Shown in pieces: positions 17,181 to 25,946 of a stretch of DNA of 64,000 nt. The notes under the pieces were generated by a model. The model worked only from the letters and a program-made list of their open reading frames with translations. It was not told the origin of the DNA and ran no database searches. Source of the stretch: Cryomorphaceae bacterium 1068 (GTDB taxonomy: Bacteria; Bacteroidota; Bacteroidia; Flavobacteriales_D; Cryomorphaceae). Made by a program: the position numbers and the translations under genes. The stretch spans positions 248,001 to 312,000 of the forward strand of contig JAPVXR010000001.1 of NCBI GenBank assembly GCA_027214385.1. Reading direction: 5' to 3'. Position 1 is the first letter of the stretch, and every line of letters begins with the position of its first letter.

Positions 17181-19606
17181 TGAAGCGTAGAGAAGTAAGA
17201 GAAAAGGTTGCCTGTTTTCACTGTGGTGACCCCTGTGAGTCAGATCATGTTCGATTTCAAGAAAAGGATTTTTGCTGCCATGGCTGCAAAAGCGTTTATG
17301 AGCTGCTGCAATCCTGCGATTTAGAAGGGTATTATGACTACGCTGATAATCCCGGAATTAAGACCCTAAAAGCTCCTGCCTCTGAGAAGTTTGCCTATCT
17401 GAATGACGAAAGTATTCAGATGAAAATTCTATCCTTCAAAAGTGAAAAACTTGCTAAAGTTTCATTGAAATTACCCGCCATGCATTGTGCAAGCTGTATC
17501 TGGCTGATCGAAAACTTTCGCAAGCTAGTGCCCGGAGTCATCGAGTCGCGTGTGAATTTCGTCAAGCGCGAAGCCGCTTTCACTTACGATCCTCAAATCG
17601 TTTCACTGCGCAGGCTGGTTGAGCAACTCGCCGCCATTGGGTATGAGCCTGAGCTAAATTTAGAAACTACCTCTGAGAAAAAGACAAATCGTGGCAATTT
17701 TAAGCTCATCACACAAATCGGCGTGGCCGGTTTTTGCTTCGGAAATATCATGCTGCTCAGCTTCCCCGAGTATCTCGCGATTGGCGAAGAGCTGGCCATT
17801 CAGTACCGATCGTTTTTTGGGTACTTGAATTTTGCGTTAGCTCTTCCGGTGCTGTTTTACTCGGCCAGCGATTATCTGCTCTCAGCTTGGAGAGCTGTGG
17901 TAAGGAAGGTTATCAATATGGATGTTCCCATTTCCATGGGTATTCTGGCGATTTTCTTGAGAAGTACCTATGAAATCTTCTTAGAAGGAGGGGGTGGCTA
18001 CATGGACAGTCTTTCGGCTTTGGTCTTTTTTCTCCTTGTCGGGAAATGGTTCCAACAAAAGACGTACGATAGTCTCTCCTTTGAGCGAGACTTCAAATCC
18101 TATTTTCCAATTTCAGTTCAGTTGGTTGACGCCGATGGAGAGAGGTCAATCGGAATTGAACACATTAAGCAAGGAGATCAGTTTCGTGTGAGAAGCGGAG
18201 AACTCATTCCGGTAGATTCTATTCTCGTTGAGGGAGATGCCCATCTCGACTACAGTTTTGTGAGTGGCGAAAGCGAAGCCGTAGAGGTTCAAAGTGGAGA
18301 GGCCCTATATGCAGGAGGTCGGCAGACGGGAGCTTCCATCGTGCTTAAAGCAACCAAATCGGTTGATCAGAGCTACTTAACAGGTTTATGGAATTCTGAT
18401 GGAAATCAAAAAAAAGAACACGAGCTGGAGAGTTTTGCCGATCGGGTGGGGAAGGTCTTTACCTATGTAATCGTGTTCATCGCTCTTTCAGCTGGTTTAT
18501 TTTGGATGGTTTTCGACCCGAGTTTGGTTTTGAATGCCGTTAGTGCCGTCTTAATCGTAGCCTGTCCTTGTGCATTGGCATTAAGTTTTCCATTTGCCTA
18601 TGGCAATGCCATACGACTGGCAGGTCGAAAAGGCCTCTATCTTAAGAATGCAGCCGCCTTGGGTCGTATGGCCGAAGTTAGTCACATCGTCTTTGACAAG
18701 ACGGGAACTTTAACCCGTGGCTCTGATTCAAAAGTTGAAATCGAGGCATCGGAGTTCACCCTACTCGACAAGGCGATAGCAGCAGCCATGGCTGCTCAGT
18801 CCGGCCACCCCTTGAGCCGGATGATTGCCCAATCTTTAAAAGCTTCAGATCAAACTCTTCCGAAGATTTTAAACTTCACGGAAGTGAAGGGAAAAGGTCT
18901 TCAAGCCGAATTTGCCGGAGATCATTACCGGTTGGGTTCTGCTGACTTTACAGGGTATAATGTCTCTGATAGAAAGGCCATGAATGCTAGTGCGGTCTAT
19001 TTCAGCCGAAACGGCAAAACCGTAGCCAACTTCTCTATTCAGAAAGAGTATCGATCCAATTTGAATCGCCTGATCAAAAACTTAAAAAAGTTCTATTCAC
19101 TTTATTTACTCAGTGGCGACAATGACTCGGAAAAGGAGCGGATGCAAGAAATTTTTAATCAGAAAAACGGCCTGCTTTTTAATCAACTTCCCCATCAGAA
19201 GCGAGAGTTTGTTGCGAAGCTTCGCCGACAAGGCGCTGTAACTGCCATGATCGGCGATGGACTCAATGATGCAGCAGCTCTAAAAGAAAGCGATCTGGGC
19301 ATTTCCGTAGCAGATGATGTATTCCGCTTTGCACCAGCTTCAGATGCTATTCTCTCCTCTGCGGGATTTCATCACCTACCGGAATTCTTTGACTATTCAA
19401 AAGAGGTATTAAAGACGGTTCGACTCAGCTTTGCTTTGTCTTTCCTTTACAATGGTATCGGCTTGTTCTTTGCCGTTCAGGGAGTTCTGACTCCTGTGAT
19501 CGCCGCGATATTGATGCCGATCAGTTCAATTACCGTAGTGGGTTTTGTCACTTTAAGAACCACTTTATTGTATCGAAAAAAATTCACTCAAAAATTCACT
19601 GAGTAA
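17180..19606 (+). CDS. ccoI: Copper-exporting P-type ATPase for cbb3 oxidase (CcoI/FixI)
   Basis: 808 residues. It pumps copper out of the cytoplasm to supply the Cu-B site of the cbb3 oxidase. Domains in order: an N-terminal cysteine-rich metal-binding region (C12, C15, C19, C32, C33, C36), a heavy-metal-associated domain with MHCASC (C103, C106), an eight-helix membrane part with the CPC motif (ACPCALALS, about residue 455), the phosphorylation motif DKTGT, an HP motif (SGHPLS) and GDGLNDAAAL. The cysteine-rich head distinguishes the FixI type from CopA. It overlaps the UspA-like gene; the second FNR-box pair begins 5 nt after its stop. Confidence 0.93.
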   Translation: MKRREVREKVACFHCGDPCESDHVRFQEKDFCCHGCKSVYELLQSCDLEGYYDYADNPGIKTLKAPASEKFAYLNDESIQMKILSFKSEKLAKVSLKLPAMHCASCIWLIENFRKLVPGVIESRVNFVKREAAFTYDPQIVSLRRLVEQLAAIGYEPELNLETTSEKKTNRGNFKLITQIGVAGFCFGNIMLLSFPEYLAIGEELAIQYRSFFGYLNFALALPVLFYSASDYLLSAWRAVVRKVINMDVPISMGILAIFLRSTYEIFLEGGGGYMDSLSALVFFLLVGKWFQQKTYDSLSFERDFKSYFPISVQLVDADGERSIGIEHIKQGDQFRVRSGELIPVDSILVEGDAHLDYSFVSGESEAVEVQSGEALYAGGRQTGASIVLKATKSVDQSYLTGLWNSDGNQKKEHELESFADRVGKVFTYVIVFIALSAGLFWMVFDPSLVLNAVSAVLIVACPCALALSFPFAYGNAIRLAGRKGLYLKNAAALGRMAEVSHIVFDKTGTLTRGSDSKVEIEASEFTLLDKAIAAAMAAQSGHPLSRMIAQSLKASDQTLPKILNFTEVKGKGLQAEFAGDHYRLGSADFTGYNVSDRKAMNASAVYFSRNGKTVANFSIQKEYRSNLNRLIKNLKKFYSLYLLSGDNDSEKERMQEIFNQKNGLLFNQLPHQKREFVAKLRRQGAVTAMIGDGLNDAAALKESDLGISVADDVFRFAPASDAILSSAGFHHLPEFFDYSKEVLKTVRLSFALSFLYNGIGLFFAVQGVLTPVIAAILMPISSITVVGFVTLRTTLLYRKKFTQKFTE

Positions 19607-19610
19607 AAAC

Positions 19611-19644
19611 TGATAAAAGTCAGTTTAAGTTATGACGCACATCA
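19611..19644. promoter_or_regulatory. Tandem pair of FNR-type boxes upstream of ccoS
   Basis: TGATAAAAGTCA (19611-19622) and TGACGCACATCA (19633-19644), again 10 nt apart and 22 bp centre to centre. The second box sits inside an 18-bp dyad TTATGA-N6-TCATAA (19630-19647). A -7-like TTCATTTG (one mismatch to TAnnTTTG) lies at 19668-19675, exactly 24 nt after the box, as in the upstream pair. Predicted start about 19680, 17 nt before ccoS. Confidence 0.75.
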
Positions 19645-19696
19645 TAAAAATCAGAAGCCACATGCGCTTCATTTGTATCGCCCAAAAATAAATTCA

Positions 19697-19870
19697 ATGG
19701 AAGCACTTTTTTTACTCATCGGAATCAGCTTGGTAGTGGCGATCGTTTTCTTAGTCTCCTTTCTCTGGGCAGTGAAGTCCAAGCAATACGATGATGACTT
19801 TACCCCTTCGGTAAGGATGCTCTTCGACTCAGAAACAAAATCAGGTTCAAACGATAATACTTCAAATTAA
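19697..19870 (+). CDS. ccoS: cbb3 oxidase assembly protein CcoS
   Basis: 57 residues: MEALFLLIGISLVVAIVFLVSFLWAV is one membrane helix, followed by KSKQYDDDFTPSVRMLFD, the conserved CcoS tail (W-x2-K-x-GQyDD). CcoS is needed for cofactor insertion into the cbb3 oxidase in other bacteria. The frame begins upstream at TTG 19673, but that start would lie before the predicted transcription start, so ATG 19697 is chosen. It is the first gene behind the second FNR-box pair and sits 8 nt before ccoNO. Confidence 0.93.
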   Translation: MEALFLLIGISLVVAIVFLVSFLWAVKSKQYDDDFTPSVRMLFDSETKSGSNDNTSN

Positions 19871-19878
19871 GACGAGAT

Positions 19879-22014
19879 ATGAAGCTTGAAAAGTTTTACT
19901 ACGATAATCAAATCGTTAAGCTCTTTGCCTACGCTACCATACTTTGGGCAGTCGTAGGAATGTTGGTCGGCTTATATGCCGCTTTTTCTTTGGTTTACCC
20001 GGGGCTCTCAATGGGAATCGAGTACACCACTTTTGGTAGGATAAGACCTCTCCATACCAATGCCATCATTTTTGCATTCGTGGGTAATGGAATTTTTACC
20101 GGGGTTTACTATTCCCTCCAGCGCTTGCTCAAAGCGAGAATGTGGAGCGATAAGCTTTCCAAGATCAACTTCTGGGGTTGGCAGCTTATTATCGTTGCCG
20201 CGGCCATCAGTCTGCCCCTTGGTCTTACCACCTCAAAAGAATATGCCGAACTAGAATGGCCAATTGACATCGCCATTGCCTTGATCTGGGTTGTTTTCGG
20301 TTGGAACATGATGATGACCATCATCAAGCGTCGCGAAAGACACCTCTACGTGGCCATCTGGTTCTATATCGCCACATTCGTTACGGTAGCGGTTTTGCAT
20401 ATTGTTAACTCTTTTGAACTTCCAATTTCTTTCATGAAATCCTACTCTTGGTACGCAGGAGTTCAGGATGCCTTGGTGCAATGGTGGTACGGTCACAATG
20501 CCGTAGCTTTCTTCTTAACTACTCCGTATCTGGGACTGATGTATTACTTCATTCCCAAAGCTGCAAATCGACCTGTCTACTCTTACCGACTGTCCATCAT
20601 TCACTTCTGGGCCTTAATTTTCCTATACATCTGGGCGGGTCCTCACCACTTGCTCTATACTTCGCTTCCCGATTGGGCGCAAAGTTTAGGTACGGTATTT
20701 TCTATCATGCTTATCGCACCGAGTTGGGGTGGTATGCTCAACGGTCTTCTCACCTTGAGAGGTGCTTGGGATAAAGTGCGAGAAAATCCGGTATTGAAAT
20801 TTATGGTGGTGGCCGTTACTGCTTATGGTATGTCCACTTTCGAAGGTCCGATGCTCTCTATCAAGAGTATCAATGCCATCAGTCACTTTACCGACTGGAC
20901 CATTGCTCACGTTCATATCGGTGGCCTGGGATGGAATGGATTCCTCACTTTCGGTATGCTATACTGGCTGATACCAAAAATGTGGCAAACGAAACTTCAC
21001 TCTATCAAGTTGGCCAACGTGCACTTCTGGTTGGGAACACTTGGTATTGTGTTCTACGCACTACCACTCTATTGGGCAGGATTTACTCAATGGGCTATGT
21101 GGCAAGAATTCAGCAAAGATGGATTCTTGGTTTATGGTAACTTCCTTGAAACGGTAACGCAGATCTTGCCCATGTACTTCATGAGAGCAATCGGTGGAAC
21201 CCTATACTTGACTGGTACAATCGTAATGATTTATAACCTCAGAGTTACGATCAAACAAGGTAGCTTCCAGAAAGAAGAAGCGGCAGAAGCTCCTGCACTT
21301 GAAGGCGAGTACACAGGTCCTAAAGAACACTGGCATCGTCCGATTGAGCGCAAGCCTGTTCAGCTTTTAATTCTTTCTCTTGTCGTTATTTTGATTGGTG
21401 GTGCAATAGAAATGGTTCCGACTTTCTTGGTGAAATCCAATATCCCTACTATTTCTTCTGTGAAACCCTACACTCCGCTCGAATTGCACGGTAGAGATGT
21501 ATACATCCAAGAAGGATGTAACAACTGCCACTCGCAGATGGTCCGTCCGTTCAGGTACGAAACCGAGCGCTATGGAGAGTATTCCAAAGCAGGAGAATTC
21601 GTTTACGATCACCCGTTCCTATGGGGCTCGAAACGAACAGGTCCCGACCTTCATCGAGTGGGAGGAAAGTATCCTGACTCTTGGCATTACAATCACATGA
21701 TTGAGCCGGATAGAATGTCGCCAAACTCGATTATGCCTGTCTATGGTTTCTTAATAGACCATAATGTTGATACGTCTACCACGGTGGCCAAGATTAATGC
21801 CATGCGAACATTGGGAGTTCCTTATCCTGAAGGTTACGAGCTTATCGCCAACGATGACGTTAAGGCGCAGCAAATGCAAATTGTGGAAAGCTTGCGAGGT
21901 GATGAAATAGAAGCTGATCCGAATACGGAATTGGTTGCCCTTATTGCTTACCTGCAAAGGCTGGGTACGGATATCGCGATGGCAGACGAATCAAAAACCG
22001 CTGAAAAACAATAA
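19879..22014 (+). CDS. ccoNO: cbb3 cytochrome c oxidase, fused subunits I and II (CcoN-CcoO)
   Basis: 711 residues. Residues 1 to about 470 are the twelve-helix haem-copper subunit: RPLHTNAIIFAFVGNG carries a low-spin haem histidine, WYGHNAVAFFLT the first Cu-B histidine and catalytic-site neighbours, and IAHVHIGGLGWNG the haem ligands. After a charged linker and one membrane helix (LLILSLVVILIGGAIE), residues about 535-700 are the CcoO cytochrome c, with GCNNCHSQMVRPFR (haem c CxxCH) and a methionine ligand region SPNSIMPVY. The subunits are separate genes in Proteobacteria; this in-frame fusion is a Bacteroidota feature. It reduces O2 to water at low oxygen and pumps protons. Confidence 0.97.
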   Translation: MKLEKFYYDNQIVKLFAYATILWAVVGMLVGLYAAFSLVYPGLSMGIEYTTFGRIRPLHTNAIIFAFVGNGIFTGVYYSLQRLLKARMWSDKLSKINFWGWQLIIVAAAISLPLGLTTSKEYAELEWPIDIAIALIWVVFGWNMMMTIIKRRERHLYVAIWFYIATFVTVAVLHIVNSFELPISFMKSYSWYAGVQDALVQWWYGHNAVAFFLTTPYLGLMYYFIPKAANRPVYSYRLSIIHFWALIFLYIWAGPHHLLYTSLPDWAQSLGTVFSIMLIAPSWGGMLNGLLTLRGAWDKVRENPVLKFMVVAVTAYGMSTFEGPMLSIKSINAISHFTDWTIAHVHIGGLGWNGFLTFGMLYWLIPKMWQTKLHSIKLANVHFWLGTLGIVFYALPLYWAGFTQWAMWQEFSKDGFLVYGNFLETVTQILPMYFMRAIGGTLYLTGTIVMIYNLRVTIKQGSFQKEEAAEAPALEGEYTGPKEHWHRPIERKPVQLLILSLVVILIGGAIEMVPTFLVKSNIPTISSVKPYTPLELHGRDVYIQEGCNNCHSQMVRPFRYETERYGEYSKAGEFVYDHPFLWGSKRTGPDLHRVGGKYPDSWHYNHMIEPDRMSPNSIMPVYGFLIDHNVDTSTTVAKINAMRTLGVPYPEGYELIANDDVKAQQMQIVESLRGDEIEADPNTELVALIAYLQRLGTDIAMADESKTAEKQ

Positions 22015-22016
22015 TC

Positions 22017-22223
22017 ATGTTGAAATTCATAAAACACACCATGGATACGATAGTGGGAATAGAGATTTTCCCCATCATTTCCTTCTTGATTTTCTTCAGC
22101 TTCTTCATCGGTCTATTGATTTACGTGAAGCGCCTGAGTAAATCTCATGTAGAGACAATGGGAGCGCTTCCTTTCGAATCCGAAGAAAACAGTTCAACAT
22201 CAAAACCGAATTCCAATGACTAA
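22017..22223 (+). CDS. ccoQ: cbb3 oxidase small subunit CcoQ-like
   Basis: 68 residues with one hydrophobic helix (FPIISFLIFFSFFIGLLIYVKRL) and a short acidic cytoplasmic tail (LPFESEEN). The position between ccoNO and ccoP, 2 nt after the former and overlapping the latter by 8 nt, supports the CcoQ role of stabilising the complex. Sequence similarity in this small subunit is weak across phyla, so context carries the call. Confidence 0.82.
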   Translation: MLKFIKHTMDTIVGIEIFPIISFLIFFSFFIGLLIYVKRLSKSHVETMGALPFESEENSSTSKPNSND

Positions 22224-23403
22224 GAAAAAAAATGTATTGATGGCTGCAGCGGTACTTTTGACTTCATTGCCCGTGGCTGCCGCAGAACCCGAATCAGGTT
22301 TTTCAAGTCTAATGGAAGGACCCAATATGGCTCTCGCGATCATAGCAGTTATTCAATTGATTGCAATCATAAGTGTAGGAGGTATTATCAAACGCTTGAC
22401 GCGAAACACGGATTACTTCGTAAAGCTCAAGCAGCTTAAAGAGAATACAGGAGCGAAAGCAGTCATCTTATTGATGGGCTTTATGGGATTGGCTTCGATA
22501 GTCAATGCACAGGAAGAAGCCGTTCGCGCCGAGCCGCCCACTTTCCCTGAGTTTTTTCAAGATGCAAATACCTTGCTTCTGCTCATTGTCAATATTGTGT
22601 TGCTATTGGCATTTCTCTACATGACCAAGCTGTTGAAAAACACAGTAGCCATGTTAATGCCCGATTTGGAAAAAGCGCCTGAAGAGGAGACTGTTGTTGA
22701 ACCAAGCAAAGTGATGCATGTCCTTACTGATGCTGTGCCTGTTGAGAGAGAGCATGAAGTAATGATGGACCATGAATACGATGGTATTCGCGAGTTGGAC
22801 AACAACCTTCCACCATGGTGGGTATGGATGTTCTATGCCACCATCGCATTTGGGTTTGTATACTTGGTTTATTACCACGTTTTGCCTTACGGACTTACCC
22901 AAGAGGAAGAATACTTGGCAGAGGTGCAGCAGGCTGAAGAAGCCCATGAGGCCTATTTGGCTGCCGCCAAAAACTTGGTAGACGAAAACAATGTGGAGTT
23001 TCTTGCCGATGCCTCTGATTTGAAAGCGGGCAAAGGAATCTTTACCGAAAAGTGCCAGCAATGCCATGCCGCTGATGGTGGTGGAGGAGTAGGTCCAAAC
23101 CTTACCGATCCATACTGGATTCACGGAGGTTCGATACAAGATATCTTCAAGACGGTTAAGTACGGAGTTCCTACCAAAGGGATGATTTCTTGGGAGTCTC
23201 AACTCAGACCGATTGAAATGGCTCAAGTAGCCAGCTACATCAAAACACTTGAAGGAACGACTCCCGCAGCTCCGAAGGATCCGCAAGGAGAATTATGGAC
23301 CGCACCCGGTGAAAATGCCGCCCCTGCAGATTCTACCGATCAAGCCAGCCCGGAAGTTGAAGAAGAAACTAGTGAAGAAGAGGCCCAAACGGCCGCACTT
23401 TAA
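22216..23403 (+). CDS. ccoP: cbb3 oxidase subunit III (CcoP), mono-haem
   Basis: 395 residues. An N-terminal hydrophobic segment and two further helices (about 35-55 and 75-95) and another near 115 are followed by the CcoP-type segment DNNLPPWWVWMFYATIAFGFVYLVYYH and a single cytochrome c domain with CQQCHAADGGGGVGPNLTD and MISW. Proteobacterial CcoP has two haem c groups; only one CxxCH is seen here. The extra N-terminal membrane region is typical of the Bacteroidota form. The C-terminal 45 residues are acidic and alanine-rich. The stop overlaps the ccoG start (TAATG). Confidence 0.93.
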   Translation: MTKKKNVLMAAAVLLTSLPVAAAEPESGFSSLMEGPNMALAIIAVIQLIAIISVGGIIKRLTRNTDYFVKLKQLKENTGAKAVILLMGFMGLASIVNAQEEAVRAEPPTFPEFFQDANTLLLLIVNIVLLLAFLYMTKLLKNTVAMLMPDLEKAPEEETVVEPSKVMHVLTDAVPVEREHEVMMDHEYDGIRELDNNLPPWWVWMFYATIAFGFVYLVYYHVLPYGLTQEEEYLAEVQQAEEAHEAYLAAAKNLVDENNVEFLADASDLKAGKGIFTEKCQQCHAADGGGGVGPNLTDPYWIHGGSIQDIFKTVKYGVPTKGMISWESQLRPIEMAQVASYIKTLEGTTPAAPKDPQGELWTAPGENAAPADSTDQASPEVEEETSEEEAQTAAL

Positions 23404-24812
23404 TGGAAGTAGAAAAAGTATATCAAGAGAAGAGTTTCCGAGATAGCATCGGAACCATCGATGAAGAGGGAAAGAGAAAATGGCTCTTTCCCAAAAAACC
23501 TGCGGGATATTTTACCAAATGGAGAACATGGGTCAGCTACGTTTTGCTGGCCTTTTTGTTCCTCGCACCCTTTGTCAGAATTAGCGGTCAGCCGCTGCTT
23601 CAGTTCAATTTATTAGAGCGAAAGTTTATCATCTTTGGTCAGATATTCTGGCCGCAAGATTTTCACCTGTTTGTTTTGGCCATGATCACCCTGGTCATAT
23701 TCATCACCCTTTTCACGGTCGTTTACGGACGATTGTTTTGTGGTTGGGTTTGCCCCCAAACGATTTTTATGGAACACGTTTTCCGTAAAATTGAGTACGC
23801 CATCGATGGAACGTGGAAGGAGCAAATGCGTCTCAAGAAGTCGGGATGGACAAAAGAGAAAATATGGAAGCGCACGTTGAAACACGTCATCTTCTTTGCC
23901 ATATCCTTTTTGATTGCCAATACATTCTTGGCCTATATCATCGGGAGTGATGCCTTGATCGATATCATCACCGAACCCGTTACCGCTCACGTTGGCGGAC
24001 TGGCGGCTATCACTGTTTTTTCAGGAGTCTTTTACGGTGTTTTCGCCTTTTTCAGAGAGCAAGTTTGCATTGCAGTTTGTCCTTATGGAAGGCTTCAAGG
24101 AGCAATGCTCGATCGTCAATCCGTTGTGGTAGCATACGATTATGGAAGAGGAGAAACGCGCGGTAAGATTCGAAAGAATGAAGAGCGAAGCGAAGTGGGC
24201 AAAGGCGACTGTATCGATTGCGGCCACTGTGTGCATGTTTGTCCTACAGGAATTGATATCAGAAACGGAACACAACTGGAGTGCATCAACTGTACTGCTT
24301 GTATTGATGCCTGCGACGAAATGATGGAGGCGGTAAATTTGCCGAAAGGCTTAATCCGCTACACCAGCGAAGAGCAAATCGCCACAGGGAAACCATTTAA
24401 GTTTTCTACTCGAGCCAAAGCTTACACCGCCTTGCTCGCAGTATTGGTAGCGGTGGTGGTCACTCTTCTGGCCACGCGCACCGAGGTTGAAGCGATCATT
24501 CTCAGAACACCGGGGATGCTCTACCAAACCAACGATGATGGAACGATCAGCAACCTTTACAGCTACAAGATTATCAATAAAACCAACTTCGATCTTGAAT
24601 TGAAAATCGAGCCATTGGAAGAGGGATTCAACATCAGCATGATTGGCGATGCGCCCAGCGTAGCGATGCAAGAAGTTGCTGAGGGCGCCTTTTTTCTGAG
24701 TGCCGACCCTGATATGTTTGATAAAGGAAAGGTAGAGACGAAGGTGGCAATCTACGACCAAAACGGCGAATTGCTCGAGAAGATTAAAATGAGAATAATG
24801 GGACCACTTTAA
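23403..24812 (+). CDS. ccoG: cbb3 oxidase accessory protein CcoG (polyferredoxin)
   Basis: 469 residues. Membrane helices (about 38-58, 90-110, 160-180, 195-215 and 338-356) surround cysteine motifs CGWVCPQT and CIAVCPYGRLQ, and two 4Fe-4S clusters CIDCGHCVHVCPTGID and CINCTACIDACDE. The C-terminal periplasmic domain is an Ig-like FixG domain. CcoG is a copper(II) reductase linked to delivery of Cu(I) to the oxidase in Rhodobacter. It starts within the ccoP stop codon. Confidence 0.93.
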   Translation: MEVEKVYQEKSFRDSIGTIDEEGKRKWLFPKKPAGYFTKWRTWVSYVLLAFLFLAPFVRISGQPLLQFNLLERKFIIFGQIFWPQDFHLFVLAMITLVIFITLFTVVYGRLFCGWVCPQTIFMEHVFRKIEYAIDGTWKEQMRLKKSGWTKEKIWKRTLKHVIFFAISFLIANTFLAYIIGSDALIDIITEPVTAHVGGLAAITVFSGVFYGVFAFFREQVCIAVCPYGRLQGAMLDRQSVVVAYDYGRGETRGKIRKNEERSEVGKGDCIDCGHCVHVCPTGIDIRNGTQLECINCTACIDACDEMMEAVNLPKGLIRYTSEEQIATGKPFKFSTRAKAYTALLAVLVAVVVTLLATRTEVEAIILRTPGMLYQTNDDGTISNLYSYKIINKTNFDLELKIEPLEEGFNISMIGDAPSVAMQEVAEGAFFLSADPDMFDKGKVETKVAIYDQNGELLEKIKMRIMGPL

Positions 24813-24822
24813 ATAAAGAACT

Positions 24823-25257
24823 ATGAATTGGGGACATAAAATTGCCATTGTTTATGGGCTGTTTGTAGCCTTCATGATCGGGATGCTCATCATGAGCATG
24901 AACTACGACAATGATTTAGTGACTGAAGATTACTACGCCAAAGAGCTGGCTTATCAAGATAAGATTGACGCCGGGCAGAACTTGGCCCAAGCTGATTTTG
25001 ATGTGGAGGTCAAAATGGTCGATGGGAAGTTAAAACTGCTTTTCGACCGTTTGCCCGCAGTTCACACTGTATCGGGAGAAGTGAAGTTTTACAAGCCCGA
25101 TAACGAAAAAATGGATGAGACCCATCCGATTATTATGGAAGCCAATTCCAACGAGATGGAAATTTCATCTAAGGGAAAACAAGGCCGATATAAGGTTCAG
25201 GTGACCTTTGAATTGGAAGGAAAGAGCTTTTATAAAGAACAAGAATTGGTGCTATGA
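24823..25257 (+). CDS. ccoH: FixH/CcoH family protein
   Basis: 144 residues: one N-terminal membrane helix (IAIVYGLFVAFMIGMLIMSM) then NYDNDLVTEDYYAKELAYQDKID, the conserved CcoH/FixH motif, and a small beta-rich periplasmic domain. It is needed to assemble the cbb3 complex. The gene starts 10 nt after ccoG and overlaps the next gene as ATGA. Confidence 0.92.
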   Translation: MNWGHKIAIVYGLFVAFMIGMLIMSMNYDNDLVTEDYYAKELAYQDKIDAGQNLAQADFDVEVKMVDGKLKLLFDRLPAVHTVSGEVKFYKPDNEKMDETHPIIMEANSNEMEISSKGKQGRYKVQVTFELEGKSFYKEQELVL

Positions 25258-25946
25258 TATTTCTACCGGCATTGGGATTGGGCTTCGCGGGAAGTTTGCA
25301 CTGCGTTGGCATGTGCGGACCCATTGCTATGGCTATTCCTGTCGGTAATGGCTCTCCGGCCTCTCAATTCGGTAATTATTTCCTTTATCACTTTGGTAGG
25401 ATCTCTTCCTACGCCCTGCTCGGATTTCTTTTCGGAACCATGGGATACGGCCTCAATCTCGCGGGAATCCAACAAGGATTGTCTCTTGCGGTAGGACTAT
25501 TCATGGTGGCGTTTATTTGGTTGCCCAAACTTTTCTATGGAATGGGTAGCGGAGTGACCCGACTGCAGTCAAAGGTGACGGGGTTCATGGCCAAACGACT
25601 AAAGACCAATCGCCCCGGAGCACTGCTTGGTTTGGGGTTCTTCAACGGACTTTTGCCTTGTGGCTTTGTCTATCTCGCTTTAGCAGGAGCCTTGGTAAGT
25701 TACAATCCCATTGAGGGAGCAGTCTTTATGGCGCTCTTCGGATTGGGAACCACGCCTGCCTTGCTTGCGGTTGCTTTTTCGGGTCGAAAATTTGGTAGCT
25801 TATTCAAAGCGAGATTTCGAAAGTTAGCCCCCGTTCTGGCTACCGTTGTGGCTTTACTTTTCATTTTGCGTGGACTAGGCCTCGGAATTCCTTACGTGAG
25901 TCCTGAATTAGGAACGACCGTTCAAACAACTAACGCTTGTCAATAA
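25254..25946 (+). CDS. SafE/UreH-like membrane protein of the cco block
   Basis: 230 residues with six predicted helices. It opens FLPALGLGFAGSLHCVGMCGPIAMA, the SLHC-x2-MCGP motif of the DsbD_2/TauE-SafE-like family whose members in cbb3 clusters (CcoA or heavy-metal transport candidates) carry cysteines in the first helix, and repeats the pattern at FFNGLLPCGFVYLALAGAL. A copper or thiol transport role in oxidase maturation is likely by position. Its stop overlaps the hemN start (TAATG). Confidence 0.8.
   Translation: MIFLPALGLGFAGSLHCVGMCGPIAMAIPVGNGSPASQFGNYFLYHFGRISSYALLGFLFGTMGYGLNLAGIQQGLSLAVGLFMVAFIWLPKLFYGMGSGVTRLQSKVTGFMAKRLKTNRPGALLGLGFFNGLLPCGFVYLALAGALVSYNPIEGAVFMALFGLGTTPALLAVAFSGRKFGSLFKARFRKLAPVLATVVALLFILRGLGLGIPYVSPELGTTVQTTNACQ

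Noticed and set aside
22654-23286. A 210-codon open frame on the minus strand inside ccoP
   Set aside because: It lies entirely across the clear CcoP frame with its CxxCH motif, has no family signature and no promoter, and is a shadow frame.
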